A stretch of DNA of 48,464 bases, taken from an uncultured Bacillota bacterium. Lineage in GTDB: Bacteria > Bacillota > Clostridia > Peptostreptococcales > Anaerovoracaceae. Below the pieces are notes generated by a model. The model was not told the origin of the DNA. It saw only the letters and a list, made by a program, of their open reading frames with translations, and ran no database searches. A program made the position numbers and the translations under genes. This document shows positions 1 through 7,248 of the stretch, one piece after another. The stretch lies in the NCBI GenBank assembly GCA_927441425.1, contig CAKMKG010000028.1, positions 1 to 48,464 of the forward strand. The letters run 5' to 3'. Position 1 is the first letter of the stretch, and every line of letters begins with the position of its first letter.

Positions 1-293
1 GCTTCGGGAGAAATCTCCCTTACTTTCTCATAAACCTCTACTGAGGCTCTGGTTCCCAGAACATTGGAATTATTTTCTTTCATGATTTGAATAATAGCAG
101 CCACCTGCTCCGGCGTCTTCCCTTCACAGTAAATGGTTTCGGGATGGCCGGTTCTGAGATTCCGATGCTGGTCAATATTTGCAAAGCCCAGATCCTGATA
201 AGGCAGCTCCTTCAACTGATCCATCGCTGCCTGGGGATTCATTTTTCCCTCAGCTACCTGGTTGAGGATGTTTTGTAAATAGGACTGATCCAT
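1..293 (-). CDS. larB: LarB-type nickel-pincer cofactor biosynthesis carboxylase (N-terminal part)
   Basis: Only the first 97 codons are in the window; the gene continues past position 1. The visible protein has the typical LarB opening: a short helical segment, then a motif containing LGFANIDQHRNLRTGHPE, then YCEGKTPEQVAAII, which leads into the PurE-like domain. LarB carboxylates and hydrolyses nicotinic acid adenine dinucleotide in the first step of making the nickel-pincer cofactor of lactate racemase LarA and related enzymes. The start is the ATG at 291-293, preceded by GGGGTGAATC. It lies directly downstream of a nickel/cobalt ECF transporter on the same strand but has its own good promoter at 370-398. 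Family assignment is from recognised motifs; the catalytic half is not visible. Confidence 0.85.
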   Translation of the reverse strand, partial: MDQSYLQNILNQVAEGKMNPQAAMDQLKELPYQDLGFANIDQHRNLRTGHPETIYCEGKTPEQVAAIIQIMKENNSNVLGTRASVEVYEKVREISPE

Positions 294-369
294 GATTCAC
301 CCCATCATACTTCTAAGTGCATGAAAATGAACGATTTCATCTTCAAAAACGGTTTCGTCATATTAGAAA

Positions 370-398
370 ATTTTATATGAAAACACGTGAAATGTCAA
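370..398 (-). promoter_or_regulatory. sigma-A-type promoter of larB
   Basis: On the minus strand TTGACA (393-398) is separated by exactly 17 bp from TAAAAT (370-375), about 75 nt before the larB start. This allows larB to be transcribed independently of the upstream transporter genes. Confidence 0.7.
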
Positions 399-411
399 AA
401 TATATCTGTGT

Positions 412-1137
412 TCAGGTTCTGTTCTGCAAGCTTAACGGAATCTCCAATCCGGCTGCTTCCATCAATTCTTGATCCCGAAAAAGTTCCATGGGTTTTCCGT
501 CTGCATACACCTCGCCTTTTTTTAAGATGATTACCCGTTCGCAGAGGTCTAAAACCAAATCAAGATCGTGGGTTGCAATCAGTTTTGTATGGCCCAGTTC
601 AGCCATCGCATGAATAAAATTACGTCGACTTTTCGGATCCAGAAAGGAGCTGGGCTCATCAAACAGCAGCACCTCCGGATTCATGGCAAGAACCGCTGCA
701 ATGGCAACATTTCTTTTCTCACCACCGGAAAGCTTTTGAGGCGCACGATTCTTTAAATGCTCAATTTTCATCGTTTCGATGGCATGCTCAGTCATTTCCT
801 TTATTTCATTCGCACTGCAGCCGAAGTTCCTTGGGCCGAATGCAATATCGTCATAGACGCTTGCCATAAAGAGCTGGTCATCGGGGTTTTGAAACACAAA
901 TCCGACCTTTCTTCTGATATCCTCCAGCTTGTCCTTTTTCACCGGAATTCCGGCCATTTCGATTTCTCCAATCTTTGCAGGAAAAATCCCCACCAGCAGA
1001 GCAAGCAGCGTTGATTTGCCGGCGCCGTTGGCACCGACAACCGCAACGGTACTTCCCTCCGAAATATCAATGCATACATCTGCCAGAGCCTTGTTGCCGT
1101 CCGGATATGTATAGCTTACATTCTTAGCATGAATCAC
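412..1137 (-). CDS. cbiO: ECF transporter ATPase for nickel/cobalt (CbiO/LarO type)
   Basis: 241-residue ABC ATPase. Visible motifs in order are Walker A GANGAGKST (residues 35-43), the Q-loop FQNPDDQ (82-88) typical of energy-coupling-factor ATPases, signature LSGGEKR (136-142), Walker B VLLFDEP (156-162) and the switch histidine H190. It powers the transporter whose membrane parts are encoded just upstream (CbiQ and the fused CbiM/N), with a 41-bp gap to cbiQ. There is a single ATPase gene, so a homodimer is expected. The cbi name denotes the family; the adjacent larB makes nickel the likelier substrate, which is an inference. Confidence 0.93.
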   Translation of the reverse strand: MIHAKNVSYTYPDGNKALADVCIDISEGSTVAVVGANGAGKSTLLALLVGIFPAKIGEIEMAGIPVKKDKLEDIRRKVGFVFQNPDDQLFMASVYDDIAFGPRNFGCSANEIKEMTEHAIETMKIEHLKNRAPQKLSGGEKRNVAIAAVLAMNPEVLLFDEPSSFLDPKSRRNFIHAMAELGHTKLIATHDLDLVLDLCERVIILKKGEVYADGKPMELFRDQELMEAAGLEIPLSLQNRT

Positions 1138-1178
1138 AGTATCACTCCTCCTTCCTCTCCGTTAAATAGTTCAATTGC

Positions 1179-1979
1179 TCAAACAAAAATACTTCCTACG
1201 ATTCTACTAAGGTTAATTCCTCTCATCAGCAGGAAGGCAGTACATACGAACAGTCCGTATAGATAATCGCCGCGTCTCATTCGTTCCGACGAGGCAAAGT
1301 GATATTCTCCGTTAAACCCCCTACATTTCATTGCAACATATACCTTTTCCGCCCGTTCAAAGCTTCTCAGCAGAAGCTGTCCCATAAAGGTCCCTGCATG
1401 GGCAAGGCGAATCCCTTTCTGCCTGCTGGAACGGAGGTGGTATGCGGTTATCATATCGGATGCTTCCTTGATCAGCAACGTGAGATATCGATAAGTCAGC
1501 ATGATCTGCATCACGAATATTTTAGGAATTTTGATTCGAATCATCTGGTAAGCCAACTTATCCATCGAGGTCGTAGCAATCAGGATCAGCACAGCCATTA
1601 CAGTTAGTACCGTTTTAAGGATAATGGAAAGAAAAGACAAAATTCCCCATGAAACAGGAATCCCCAATAATATCAGCGCTGTTTCCCGATCAAAAAATGG
1701 ATTGGACAGCCCGGCAAAAAAAGAAAACGGCAAAGCTACGATCAATCTTGTCAGTACAGATCGATATGGAATTTCACCGAAAGCCATCAGCAGGATAGGA
1801 TACGTAAAAAATGGAATCAAGCCGCTGATGCTATATTTATCAAAAGAGATTACAACCACCAGAAAAAAGATGGTTGTAATCAGTTTCGCCATCGGATGAA
1901 TACAGTGGATGGCAGTTTTCCCATCCGCCAATTCCTCCAGTGATTGTATTCTATTAATTGACTCTGTTAGCTTTGACAT
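1179..1979 (-). CDS. cbiQ: ECF transporter transmembrane T component (CbiQ/LarQ type)
   Basis: 266-residue membrane protein with several hydrophobic segments (about residues 30-140 and a final one near 240-260). A cytoplasmic region holds the EcfT coupling helices, seen as RSFERAEKVYVAMKCRGF including the second x-Arg-Gly motif that contacts the ATPases. It links the ATPase to the substrate-binding CbiM-like subunit. Its start overlaps the end of the upstream cbiM gene by 13 bp, so the two are translationally coupled. Substrate is inferred from CbiM and larB. Confidence 0.9.
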   Translation of the reverse strand: MSKLTESINRIQSLEELADGKTAIHCIHPMAKLITTIFFLVVVISFDKYSISGLIPFFTYPILLMAFGEIPYRSVLTRLIVALPFSFFAGLSNPFFDRETALILLGIPVSWGILSFLSIILKTVLTVMAVLILIATTSMDKLAYQMIRIKIPKIFVMQIMLTYRYLTLLIKEASDMITAYHLRSSRQKGIRLAHAGTFMGQLLLRSFERAEKVYVAMKCRGFNGEYHFASSERMRRGDYLYGLFVCTAFLLMRGINLSRIVGSIFV

Positions 1980-2986
1980 TCGTTACATTTCACTTTCTTC
2001 CTGAAACGCGTGATAATAAACCCGGCGAGGCATGCAACGCTCAAGGTGATCCCACCTCCGATCATTCCGGAAACCGATGTACCTGCCAGAGCGCTTGATT
2101 CGCCTCCGTCTTTAAAACCATAGTCCGGCAGAAATGCTGTATTTTCCTGAATGCCGGCAGCAGCATGATAGGTACTTCCTTCTGCCTCCAATTCCGCTGT
2201 GCCTGCAACTCTCTCCATGGACCACTCCAGTCCATCCGGGTAACCGGAAGCAAACCAGGAGACAAAGCCACCGATGATCAGTGCCGCTATGAGTAAAATG
2301 GTAACCGTCTTCTTTCTCATATTTGTACTTTCTCCCTCGACGGTAACATTTCCATCCAGAAGAGTCGGGCTAGATTTCAATACAAAGCATAAGACCGCCG
2401 CAGTCGCGATCCCTTCAATCAGACCGATAGCCAGATGAATCGGCTGCATCAGAAGCGCGAAGGAAGCAAATGGCAGTTCTGTAATTCCCGAGATCAGAGT
2501 TTGCAGAACCACTGAAAAAGCGCCCAGCTGCAAGCCGGCTATTACGGCGATAATCGCTCCGATGGTGATCCGTTTGGGTGTAAAGGATTTATTTATTATT
2601 TGCTTATAGATGAATGGATAAGCGATAAAACAGGCAAAGAAGCCCAGATTAAATATATTACAGCCAAGAGCAAGCAAACCCCCATCCGCAAAAAACAAAG
2701 CCTGTATCACCAAAACCGCTGAAATCACTAAGAATGCAGCGTAAGGGCCCAATAAGGCGGCTAGCAGCAGGCCCCCTCCGATATGCCCGCTGGAGCCTGT
2801 AGCCGGAATGGTAAAATTAATCATTTGTCCGGCAAAGACAAAAGCTCCCATTACCCCCATCAAAGGAACTTTTTTATCGTCCAGTTCCTCTTTTACTTTT
2901 TTCACTGAGTATCCGATCGCTCCAGCGCTGACGGCCATCATTACGCCGCCGACAGCTGGGGTGATCAATGCGTCTGCCATATGCAT
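1967..2986 (-). CDS. cbiM: Nickel/cobalt ECF substrate-specificity protein, CbiM fused to a CbiN/PDGLE-like domain
   Basis: 339 residues when started at the ATG at 2984-2986 (MHMADAL...), preceded by AAAGAAAGGAAGTG. This start places His2 at the N-terminus, which in CbiM/NikM proteins coordinates the metal ion; an in-frame extension to 3055 would run through the leader terminator and is unlikely. The N-terminal two thirds is a multi-span CbiM domain with motif NFTIPATGSSGHIGGGLL. The last third has a membrane helix, the PDGLEWS motif, an extracytoplasmic stretch and a final helix, so M and N functions are fused as in nickel NikMN/LarMN. It is first in an operon with cbiQ and cbiO, behind a strong promoter and structured leader. 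Nickel specificity is inferred. Confidence 0.92.
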   Translation of the reverse strand: MHMADALITPAVGGVMMAVSAGAIGYSVKKVKEELDDKKVPLMGVMGAFVFAGQMINFTIPATGSSGHIGGGLLLAALLGPYAAFLVISAVLVIQALFFADGGLLALGCNIFNLGFFACFIAYPFIYKQIINKSFTPKRITIGAIIAVIAGLQLGAFSVVLQTLISGITELPFASFALLMQPIHLAIGLIEGIATAAVLCFVLKSSPTLLDGNVTVEGESTNMRKKTVTILLIAALIIGGFVSWFASGYPDGLEWSMERVAGTAELEAEGSTYHAAAGIQENTAFLPDYGFKDGGESSALAGTSVSGMIGGGITLSVACLAGFIITRFRKKVKCNECQS

Positions 2987-3145
2987 GTGGTTGCACTTCC
3001 TTTCTTTCTTTAACACAAAAAATACCATGGGGCATGAATTTTCTTCATTCATCACGCACCTTCATGGTACTGTCTCCACATGATTATCAGTTTCCTATTT
3101 CACGGTATCTTCAAATACCGGCAGCATCTTCCTGACACTTTCTAC
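2987..3145 (-). promoter_or_regulatory. Structured 5' leader of the nickel/cobalt importer operon (riboswitch candidate)
   Basis: About 160 nt of untranslated leader follow the promoter. It contains a strong hairpin with arms CGGTAT/ATACCG and an intrinsic terminator just before the ribosome binding site. The 5' end has TGGTA, which can pair with TACCA in the terminator's 5' arm, so two exclusive folds are possible. This is the layout of a transcription-attenuating riboswitch. I could not match it confidently to the NiCo, cobalamin or other known aptamers. Confidence 0.5.
3016..3069 (-). terminator. Intrinsic terminator within the nickel/cobalt operon leader
   Basis: Arms TACCATG (3063-3069) and CATGGTA (3023-3029) enclose a further small hairpin and are followed on the minus strand by a run of T. 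It lies upstream of the cbiM start, so it must act as an attenuator. Confidence 0.7.
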
Positions 3146-3151
3146 CAAACA

Positions 3152-3180
3152 ATTATACTGCCAGGTCTAGCTTATGTCAA
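3152..3180 (-). promoter_or_regulatory. Consensus sigma-A promoter of the nickel/cobalt importer operon
   Basis: Perfect TTGACA (3175-3180), 17-bp spacer and perfect TATAAT (3152-3157) on the minus strand. Such a strong promoter suits control by attenuation in the leader. Confidence 0.9.
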
Positions 3181-3232
3181 CGTTTTTAACGAATTGTGAT
3201 TTCCTTGAAATGCGATTATAAAATGTATAAAT

Positions 3233-3880
3233 TTATGTGCCGTATCCTTTTAGGAAGCTTCTTCTATGTAATGAACATAAACCATGACAATGGATTCCCT
3301 CGTAGTGAATTTTGGTTCCGTATCCCTTGTTCTGATCAAAGGCATACTGTGGGTATTGCCGGTGAAATTCTGTCATCAGCCTGTCTCTTGTCACTTTTGC
3401 CACGATAGAAGCCGCCGCAATTGAAACACTGAGGCTATCTCCTTTTATAATTCCTCGTTGTGGAACATCAATTCCCTTTAAGGTCAGCGCGTCAATCAAT
3501 ATGTACTCAGGCTTCGTTTCCAATTTTTCCACCGCCTGCTTCATTGCCAGTTTTGTCGCCTCCAGAATATTGATTTCGTCGATGGTGAAATTGTCTATGA
3601 TCCCGATGCTATAGGAAACGGCATATTTCGTGATCAGCGTGTACAGTTCCTCCCGCTTCTTTTCAGAAAGTTTTTTTGAATCGTCCACACCGAGAATATC
3701 AAAGTCACTGGGCAGAATGACAGCAGCTGCAACGACCGGTCCCGCCAGCGGTCCCCGCCCCACTTCGTCGATGCCTGCGATATACCGGATGCCTCCGGCG
3801 TACAATTCCTCTTCATACTGCTTCATTTCGGCCAGTTTCAACCTCGCCTTCTGCTCCCGCTCTTCCTTCGTCATATGCAT
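3233..3880 (-). CDS. rnhB: Ribonuclease HII
   Basis: 215 residues, normal for the family. It cleaves the RNA strand of RNA/DNA hybrids and removes single ribonucleotides from DNA. The signature IAGIDEVGRGPLAGPVV supplies the catalytic pair Asp38-Glu39; Asp130 (ILIDA) and Asp148 (GDS) complete the acidic site, and SIAAASIVAKVTRDR is the conserved helix. The start at 3880 overlaps the end of ylqF by 10 bp; an ATG two codons later is a possible alternative. The order rplS-ylqF-rnhB is a common Bacillota arrangement. Confidence 0.95.
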   Translation of the reverse strand: MHMTKEEREQKARLKLAEMKQYEEELYAGGIRYIAGIDEVGRGPLAGPVVAAAVILPSDFDILGVDDSKKLSEKKREELYTLITKYAVSYSIGIIDNFTIDEINILEATKLAMKQAVEKLETKPEYILIDALTLKGIDVPQRGIIKGDSLSVSIAAASIVAKVTRDRLMTEFHRQYPQYAFDQNKGYGTKIHYEGIHCHGLCSLHRRSFLKGYGT

Positions 3881-4707
3881 TTCTCCAAAGTAATTCTTCC
3901 GATCATCCCGGCACGGAATTCATCCATTACCGTTCTTCCGGTTCTCTCATAATCGATTCGTTTTCCCGACTGGATAAATCCCCTTTTCCCTGCAATCAGT
4001 TCCATTGTCTCCAGAGGTGTTTCGCCCAGCGCTTCCAGTTTGTATCTTTCTTTTATATGCTCGGGATACTCTACTTGTATCAAAGTGATCAATTCCAGCG
4101 CCAGAGTTGCCACATCCAAAATTTCATCCTTGATCGACCCGCAGAAGGCCAGATCGAGACCTGCTTTTGGATCCTCAAATTTTGGCCAAAGGATTCCCGG
4201 AGTATCCAATAGCTGCATATCGTTTTCGAGGTTGAGCCATTGCTTTCCCCTTGTCACGCCGGGCTTGTTCCCTGTCCTGGTACTCTTTTTGCCTGTCATA
4301 CGGTTGATCAGTGATGATTTTCCAACATTAGGTACTCCTACGATCATCATTCTGAGGGGTTTTTTTCTGATCTTGCCTTCGTTCTTTTCCTCCTGAATAG
4401 AGGTCAGCAGCTTTAGAAGCTGAGGTACTCCGTATCCCGACATGCAGTTCATCGAAAGAACATCATACCCTTTCTTTTTAAAGTAATCTACCCAGTCTTC
4501 ATTGGCGCGGCTGTCGGAAAGATCACTTTTGTTCAGAATCATGATTCTTCTTTTATTTTTAATCAATTCATCAATGATGGGGTTTCTGCTGGATACGGGA
4601 ATGCGCGCGTCAACTACCTCAATGACGAGATCCACCATCTTGAGGTTATCCTGTATGAGCTCTCTTGTTTTTTTCATATGCCCCGGGTACCAGTTGATAT
4701 GCTCCAT
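3871..4707 (-). CDS. ylqF: Ribosome biogenesis GTPase YlqF/RbgA
   Basis: 278 residues. A circularly permuted GTPase: the G4 motif NKSD comes first (near residue 59), followed by the G1 P-loop GVPNVGKSS (near 123-131) and the G3 motif DTPG. The opening INWYPGHMKKT is typical of the family. The protein assists late assembly of the 50S ribosomal subunit. It has a good ribosome binding site (AAAGGTGA) and overlaps rnhB. A terminator lies between it and rplS upstream, so it may depend on read-through or on a promoter I did not identify. Confidence 0.94.
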   Translation of the reverse strand: MEHINWYPGHMKKTRELIQDNLKMVDLVIEVVDARIPVSSRNPIIDELIKNKRRIMILNKSDLSDSRANEDWVDYFKKKGYDVLSMNCMSGYGVPQLLKLLTSIQEEKNEGKIRKKPLRMMIVGVPNVGKSSLINRMTGKKSTRTGNKPGVTRGKQWLNLENDMQLLDTPGILWPKFEDPKAGLDLAFCGSIKDEILDVATLALELITLIQVEYPEHIKERYKLEALGETPLETMELIAGKRGFIQSGKRIDYERTGRTVMDEFRAGMIGRITLEKCI

Positions 4708-4880
4708 TTCCGTTCACCTTTCACGATACTGTGCCCTCAAGAGTTACCTCCATGAAACCGCCTCCTTTGTGATGCTTCCCATCAAAGTCGGTAATCGGTT
4801 TCACGGTTTTCCTGAAGGCAACTCTTGGCCGGCACTTCATACTAAATGTTACCGGTATGTTCGCTTTGCGTATTGATGAT

Positions 4881-4910
4881 AAAAGGGGAACCCTGCAGGC
4901 TCCCCGTTTT
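4881..4910 (-). terminator. Terminator after rplS
   Basis: GC-rich hairpin with GGGGA/TCCCC outer pairs (about 4885-4905) and T-runs on both sides, so it could act in either direction. It begins just past the rplS stop codon. Confidence 0.8.
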
Positions 4911-4915
4911 TGTTA

Positions 4916-5266
4916 TTATTTCTTAATTTCCTTAACCTTAATCTTTGCAGCTTTTCCTGTTCTTTCACGCATGTAGTTGAGCTTCGCTCTTCTTACATCA
5001 CCTTTTCGAATTACTTCAATCTTGTCAATTCTGGGTGAATGAAGCGGGAAAGTCTTTTCAACACCTACTCCGGAAGCAATTCTTCTGACTGTAAATGTTT
5101 CACCAAGTCCACCATTCTGTCTCTTAAGAACAAAGCCTTCAAATACCTGAATTCTTTCTCTTGTTCCTTCTTTGATTTTAATGTGTACCTTTACTGTATC
5201 TCCAACATTGAACTGTGGGATATCTTCTCTCACATAGTCCTGTGCGATCACTTTCATTAAATCCAT
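4916..5266 (-). CDS. rplS: 50S ribosomal protein L19
   Basis: 116 residues using the ATG at 5264-5266, which has AAGGAGG at ideal spacing and gives the normal L19 length. An in-frame extension to 5326 would run through the leader hairpin and is rejected. Recognisable sequence includes [32 protein letters not shown] and the C-terminal [20 protein letters not shown]19 sits at the 30S-50S interface. Own promoter at 5363-5391 and terminator at 4881-4910 make it largely a single-gene unit. Confidence 0.97.
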   Translation of the reverse strand: MDLMKVIAQDYVREDIPQFNVGDTVKVHIKIKEGTRERIQVFEGFVLKRQNGGLGETFTVRRIASGVGVEKTFPLHSPRIDKIEVIRKGDVRRAKLNYMRERTGKAAKIKVKEIKK

Positions 5267-5308
5267 TATGATTCCTCCTTTCCTCATAGACGTTCTTGGT
5301 ATCCTAAC

Positions 5309-5326
5309 GTGCACGTTATCGTGCAC
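5309..5326 (-). promoter_or_regulatory. Hairpin in the rplS leader (possible L19 autoregulatory leader)
   Basis: A perfect 7-bp stem GTGCACG/CGTGCAC with a 4-nt loop sits in the 5' untranslated region between promoter and ribosome binding site. Bacillota rplS genes often carry an L19-binding leader; assignment to that class is an inference from position. Confidence 0.45.
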
Positions 5327-5362
5327 TAGATCCAGAGGACCGCCCGTAATACACCGAATAAT

Positions 5363-5391
5363 ATAATAGCATAGCGCAACTTATAAATCAA
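5363..5391 (-). promoter_or_regulatory. sigma-A-type promoter of rplS
   Basis: TTGATT (5386-5391), 17-bp spacer, TATTAT (5363-5368) on the minus strand, about 100 nt upstream of the rplS start. Confidence 0.7.
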
Positions 5392-5417
5392 GCTTTATTT
5401 GCGCTTCTCGAGCATCC

Positions 5418-6308
5418 TCATGCTCTTGGGTGTGATTTGTCATACACTTCTTTGATTCTATTCTTTGAAACGGAGAGATAAATCTGAGTCGCGCTGATAT
5501 CTTCATGCCCCATCAGCTCCTGCAGGGATTTTAAATCTGCGCCGTTTTGTATCATATGTACCGCAAAGGAATTTCTTAAAGTCTGTGGTGTCAGTTTATT
5601 TTCTATACTTGCAAGCTTGGCATATTCCTTCAGTAGCTTCCACATTCCCTGTCTGGTTAATCGATTTCCTGAATAGTTTACAAACAGAGCTTTTTCAATA
5701 TTTTTCGTATCCTTTATTAATTTATCTCTGACTTCGTATATGTACTCCTCCACTGCAGCCCTGGAAGGTCTTCCCATGGGGATGATCCTTGCTTTTCCGT
5801 GTTCTCCGGTGCAGGTTACAAACCCCATTCTCAGGTTCACATCCTCCAGATTCATTTCGACAATTTCGCTGACTCGGATCCCTGTTGCATAGAGCAATTC
5901 CAGAATCGCTCTGTCCCGCTTCCCCTTTATGGATTGATCAGGCTTACCTAACAAATTATCTATTTCTTCGATGGTTAAATACTCTATGCTCTTTCTCTCA
6001 ATCTTTGGAGATTTGATATTTGCAGTCGGATTGGTTGATATGAGCTTCTGTGCCGTCAAATAATTATAAAAAGCCCTTAAAGAGGCAACCTTGCGATTCA
6101 CCGTGGCAGCAGATTTTCCGTCATTTTTCAGTTTAAGAAGGTATGCAACAACTTCTGTATTACTGGCTTCACCTAAAGCAAGATTTTGCTTTTCCCGAAT
6201 GATTCCCTCAAATTCCAGAACATCTCTTTTGTATGCTTCCAAAGAATTCTGTGCCAGTTTTTTCTCTGAAGAAAGGTAACTCATAAAGTCATTCAAAAAA
6301 CGATCCAT
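5418..6308 (-). CDS. XerC/XerD-like tyrosine recombinase with His-to-Gln change
   Basis: 296 residues from the ATG at 6306-6308, preceded by GGAGAG; an ATG four codons upstream is possible. An N-terminal SAM-like core-binding domain (about 1-90) precedes the catalytic domain. Catalytic residues are visible as Arg145 (ATGIRVSEI), Lys172 (GKARIIP), Arg245 (TPQTLRNSF), His268 (LMGHEDIS) and nucleophile Tyr277 (TQIYLSVS). The HxxR histidine is replaced by Gln242, an unusual state for a Xer protein. Length, lack of other phage genes and the rplS/spoIIM neighbourhood indicate a chromosomal Xer-family protein rather than a phage integrase. Whether it resolves chromosome dimers is uncertain. Confidence 0.85.
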   Translation of the reverse strand: MDRFLNDFMSYLSSEKKLAQNSLEAYKRDVLEFEGIIREKQNLALGEASNTEVVAYLLKLKNDGKSAATVNRKVASLRAFYNYLTAQKLISTNPTANIKSPKIERKSIEYLTIEEIDNLLGKPDQSIKGKRDRAILELLYATGIRVSEIVEMNLEDVNLRMGFVTCTGEHGKARIIPMGRPSRAAVEEYIYEVRDKLIKDTKNIEKALFVNYSGNRLTRQGMWKLLKEYAKLASIENKLTPQTLRNSFAVHMIQNGADLKSLQELMGHEDISATQIYLSVSKNRIKEVYDKSHPRA

Positions 6309-6340
6309 TAAACTCTCCATATATTCTCATTTCGCCACGT

Positions 6341-6389
6341 GCAACGCCGACCCGCGGCTCTGCCGCGGTAAAATTGATGTGGAATCATT
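6341..6389 (+). repeat. 49-bp direct repeat, copy 1
   Basis: Identical over 49 bp to 6437-6485. It contains a perfect hairpin of CCGCGG arms around CTCTG followed by an AT-rich tail. It is intergenic, between the recombinase gene and spoIIM. Confidence 0.9.
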
Positions 6390-6436
6390 CTATTATGCGA
6401 GCGGCGTCGAGCATAATATATTGATTCTACTCTGCG

Positions 6437-6485
6437 GCAACGCCGACCCGCGGCTCTGCCGCGGTAAAATTGATGTGGAATCATT
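6437..6485 (+). repeat. 49-bp direct repeat, copy 2
   Basis: Second identical copy, starting 96 bp after the first. Between the copies there is an inverted repeat, TATTATGC and GCATAATA, separated by 12 bp. The stretch 6309-6630 otherwise shows no gene. Confidence 0.9.
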
Positions 6486-6630
6486 ATATATTATGAACAC
6501 CTAGTTTACAATAATAATTCTTATGTTTCGGGAAATTTCTTATCGACAACTCCTGCGCCGGCTGTGAAAAACATGTACTAAATTTTCCCGCCCCTTCATA
6601 CGCTGTAATGAAGTACAAAGGAGGGTTCTT

Positions 6631-7248
6631 ATGAAGCGTAATATAAACAGAGCATCAGAGCTCATTATGTCCAGCGGGGCCAGCTTTGCTGCTGCTTTAT
6701 TTTTTTTCCTGTTGGGTATCTCGGCTGGTGTTTTTACAGAATTAATGATGTCAAGTGCTGAAAAAGAAGCGATGATTTCTTACCTCGATCAATACTTCCT
6801 GCTCTCCAATCCGAACGATCTTGCCTTTTCGGAGATCTTCATGAAATCAGCGGGCAATAATTTAGGGCTGCTTTTCATCATGCTGCTTTCCGGATTGACC
6901 GCAATTGGTTTCCCGGTTGCTATGGCAGCCTTGATCTATAAAGGAATGGCATTGGGCTTTTCCGCCGCTTTGCTGATTGATTCCATGTCCTTCAAGGGCA
7001 TTGCCATTGTTTTTACCTCTATGATTCCCCAGAACCTACTCATCATACCCGCTATCATCCTTGCCGGCGTGGCTGCTTTGAATGTGGCTTTCCATACCAT
7101 ATCTAATCGGAAATTCGGAATAAAAAAGAGCATAGCGGAAAGCTCAGGCTCCTATCTATTTATCAATGCAATCCTTGCTGCTGTTATTTTAGTGGGCTGC
7201 TTTATCGAGTCTTTTTTCTCTCCATTATTGACCCAACTAATAATATAG
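6631..7248 (+). CDS. spoIIM: Stage II sporulation protein M
   Basis: 205 residues with about five hydrophobic segments (near 17-40, 78-100, 104-118, 122-152 and 173-200), matching SpoIIM topology and length; the stretch LLFIMLLSGLTAIGFPVA is characteristic. SpoIIM organises the SpoIID-SpoIIP peptidoglycan-remodelling machine during engulfment of the forespore. AAAGGAGGG precedes the start. The 3' end overlaps the convergent nudF coding sequence by 47 bp. In many clostridia spoIIM lies beside a NUDIX gene and a xer gene, as here. Confidence 0.88.
   Translation: MKRNINRASELIMSSGASFAAALFFFLLGISAGVFTELMMSSAEKEAMISYLDQYFLLSNPNDLAFSEIFMKSAGNNLGLLFIMLLSGLTAIGFPVAMAALIYKGMALGFSAALLIDSMSFKGIAIVFTSMIPQNLLIIPAIILAGVAALNVAFHTISNRKFGIKKSIAESSGSYLFINAILAAVILVGCFIESFFSPLLTQLII

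Noticed and set aside
2987..3055. N-terminal extension of the CbiM-like protein
   Set aside because: It would translate the attenuator hairpin and displace the conserved N-terminal metal-binding histidine.
3070..3145. Partial likeness to a cobalamin-riboswitch B12 box (GTCAGGAAGATGCTGCC)
   Set aside because: The spacing is wrong, the upstream core of the cobalamin aptamer is missing and the transcript start leaves no room for it.
5418..6308. Phage or mobile-element integrase
   Set aside because: The protein is Xer-like in length and motifs, and no other mobile-element gene lies nearby.
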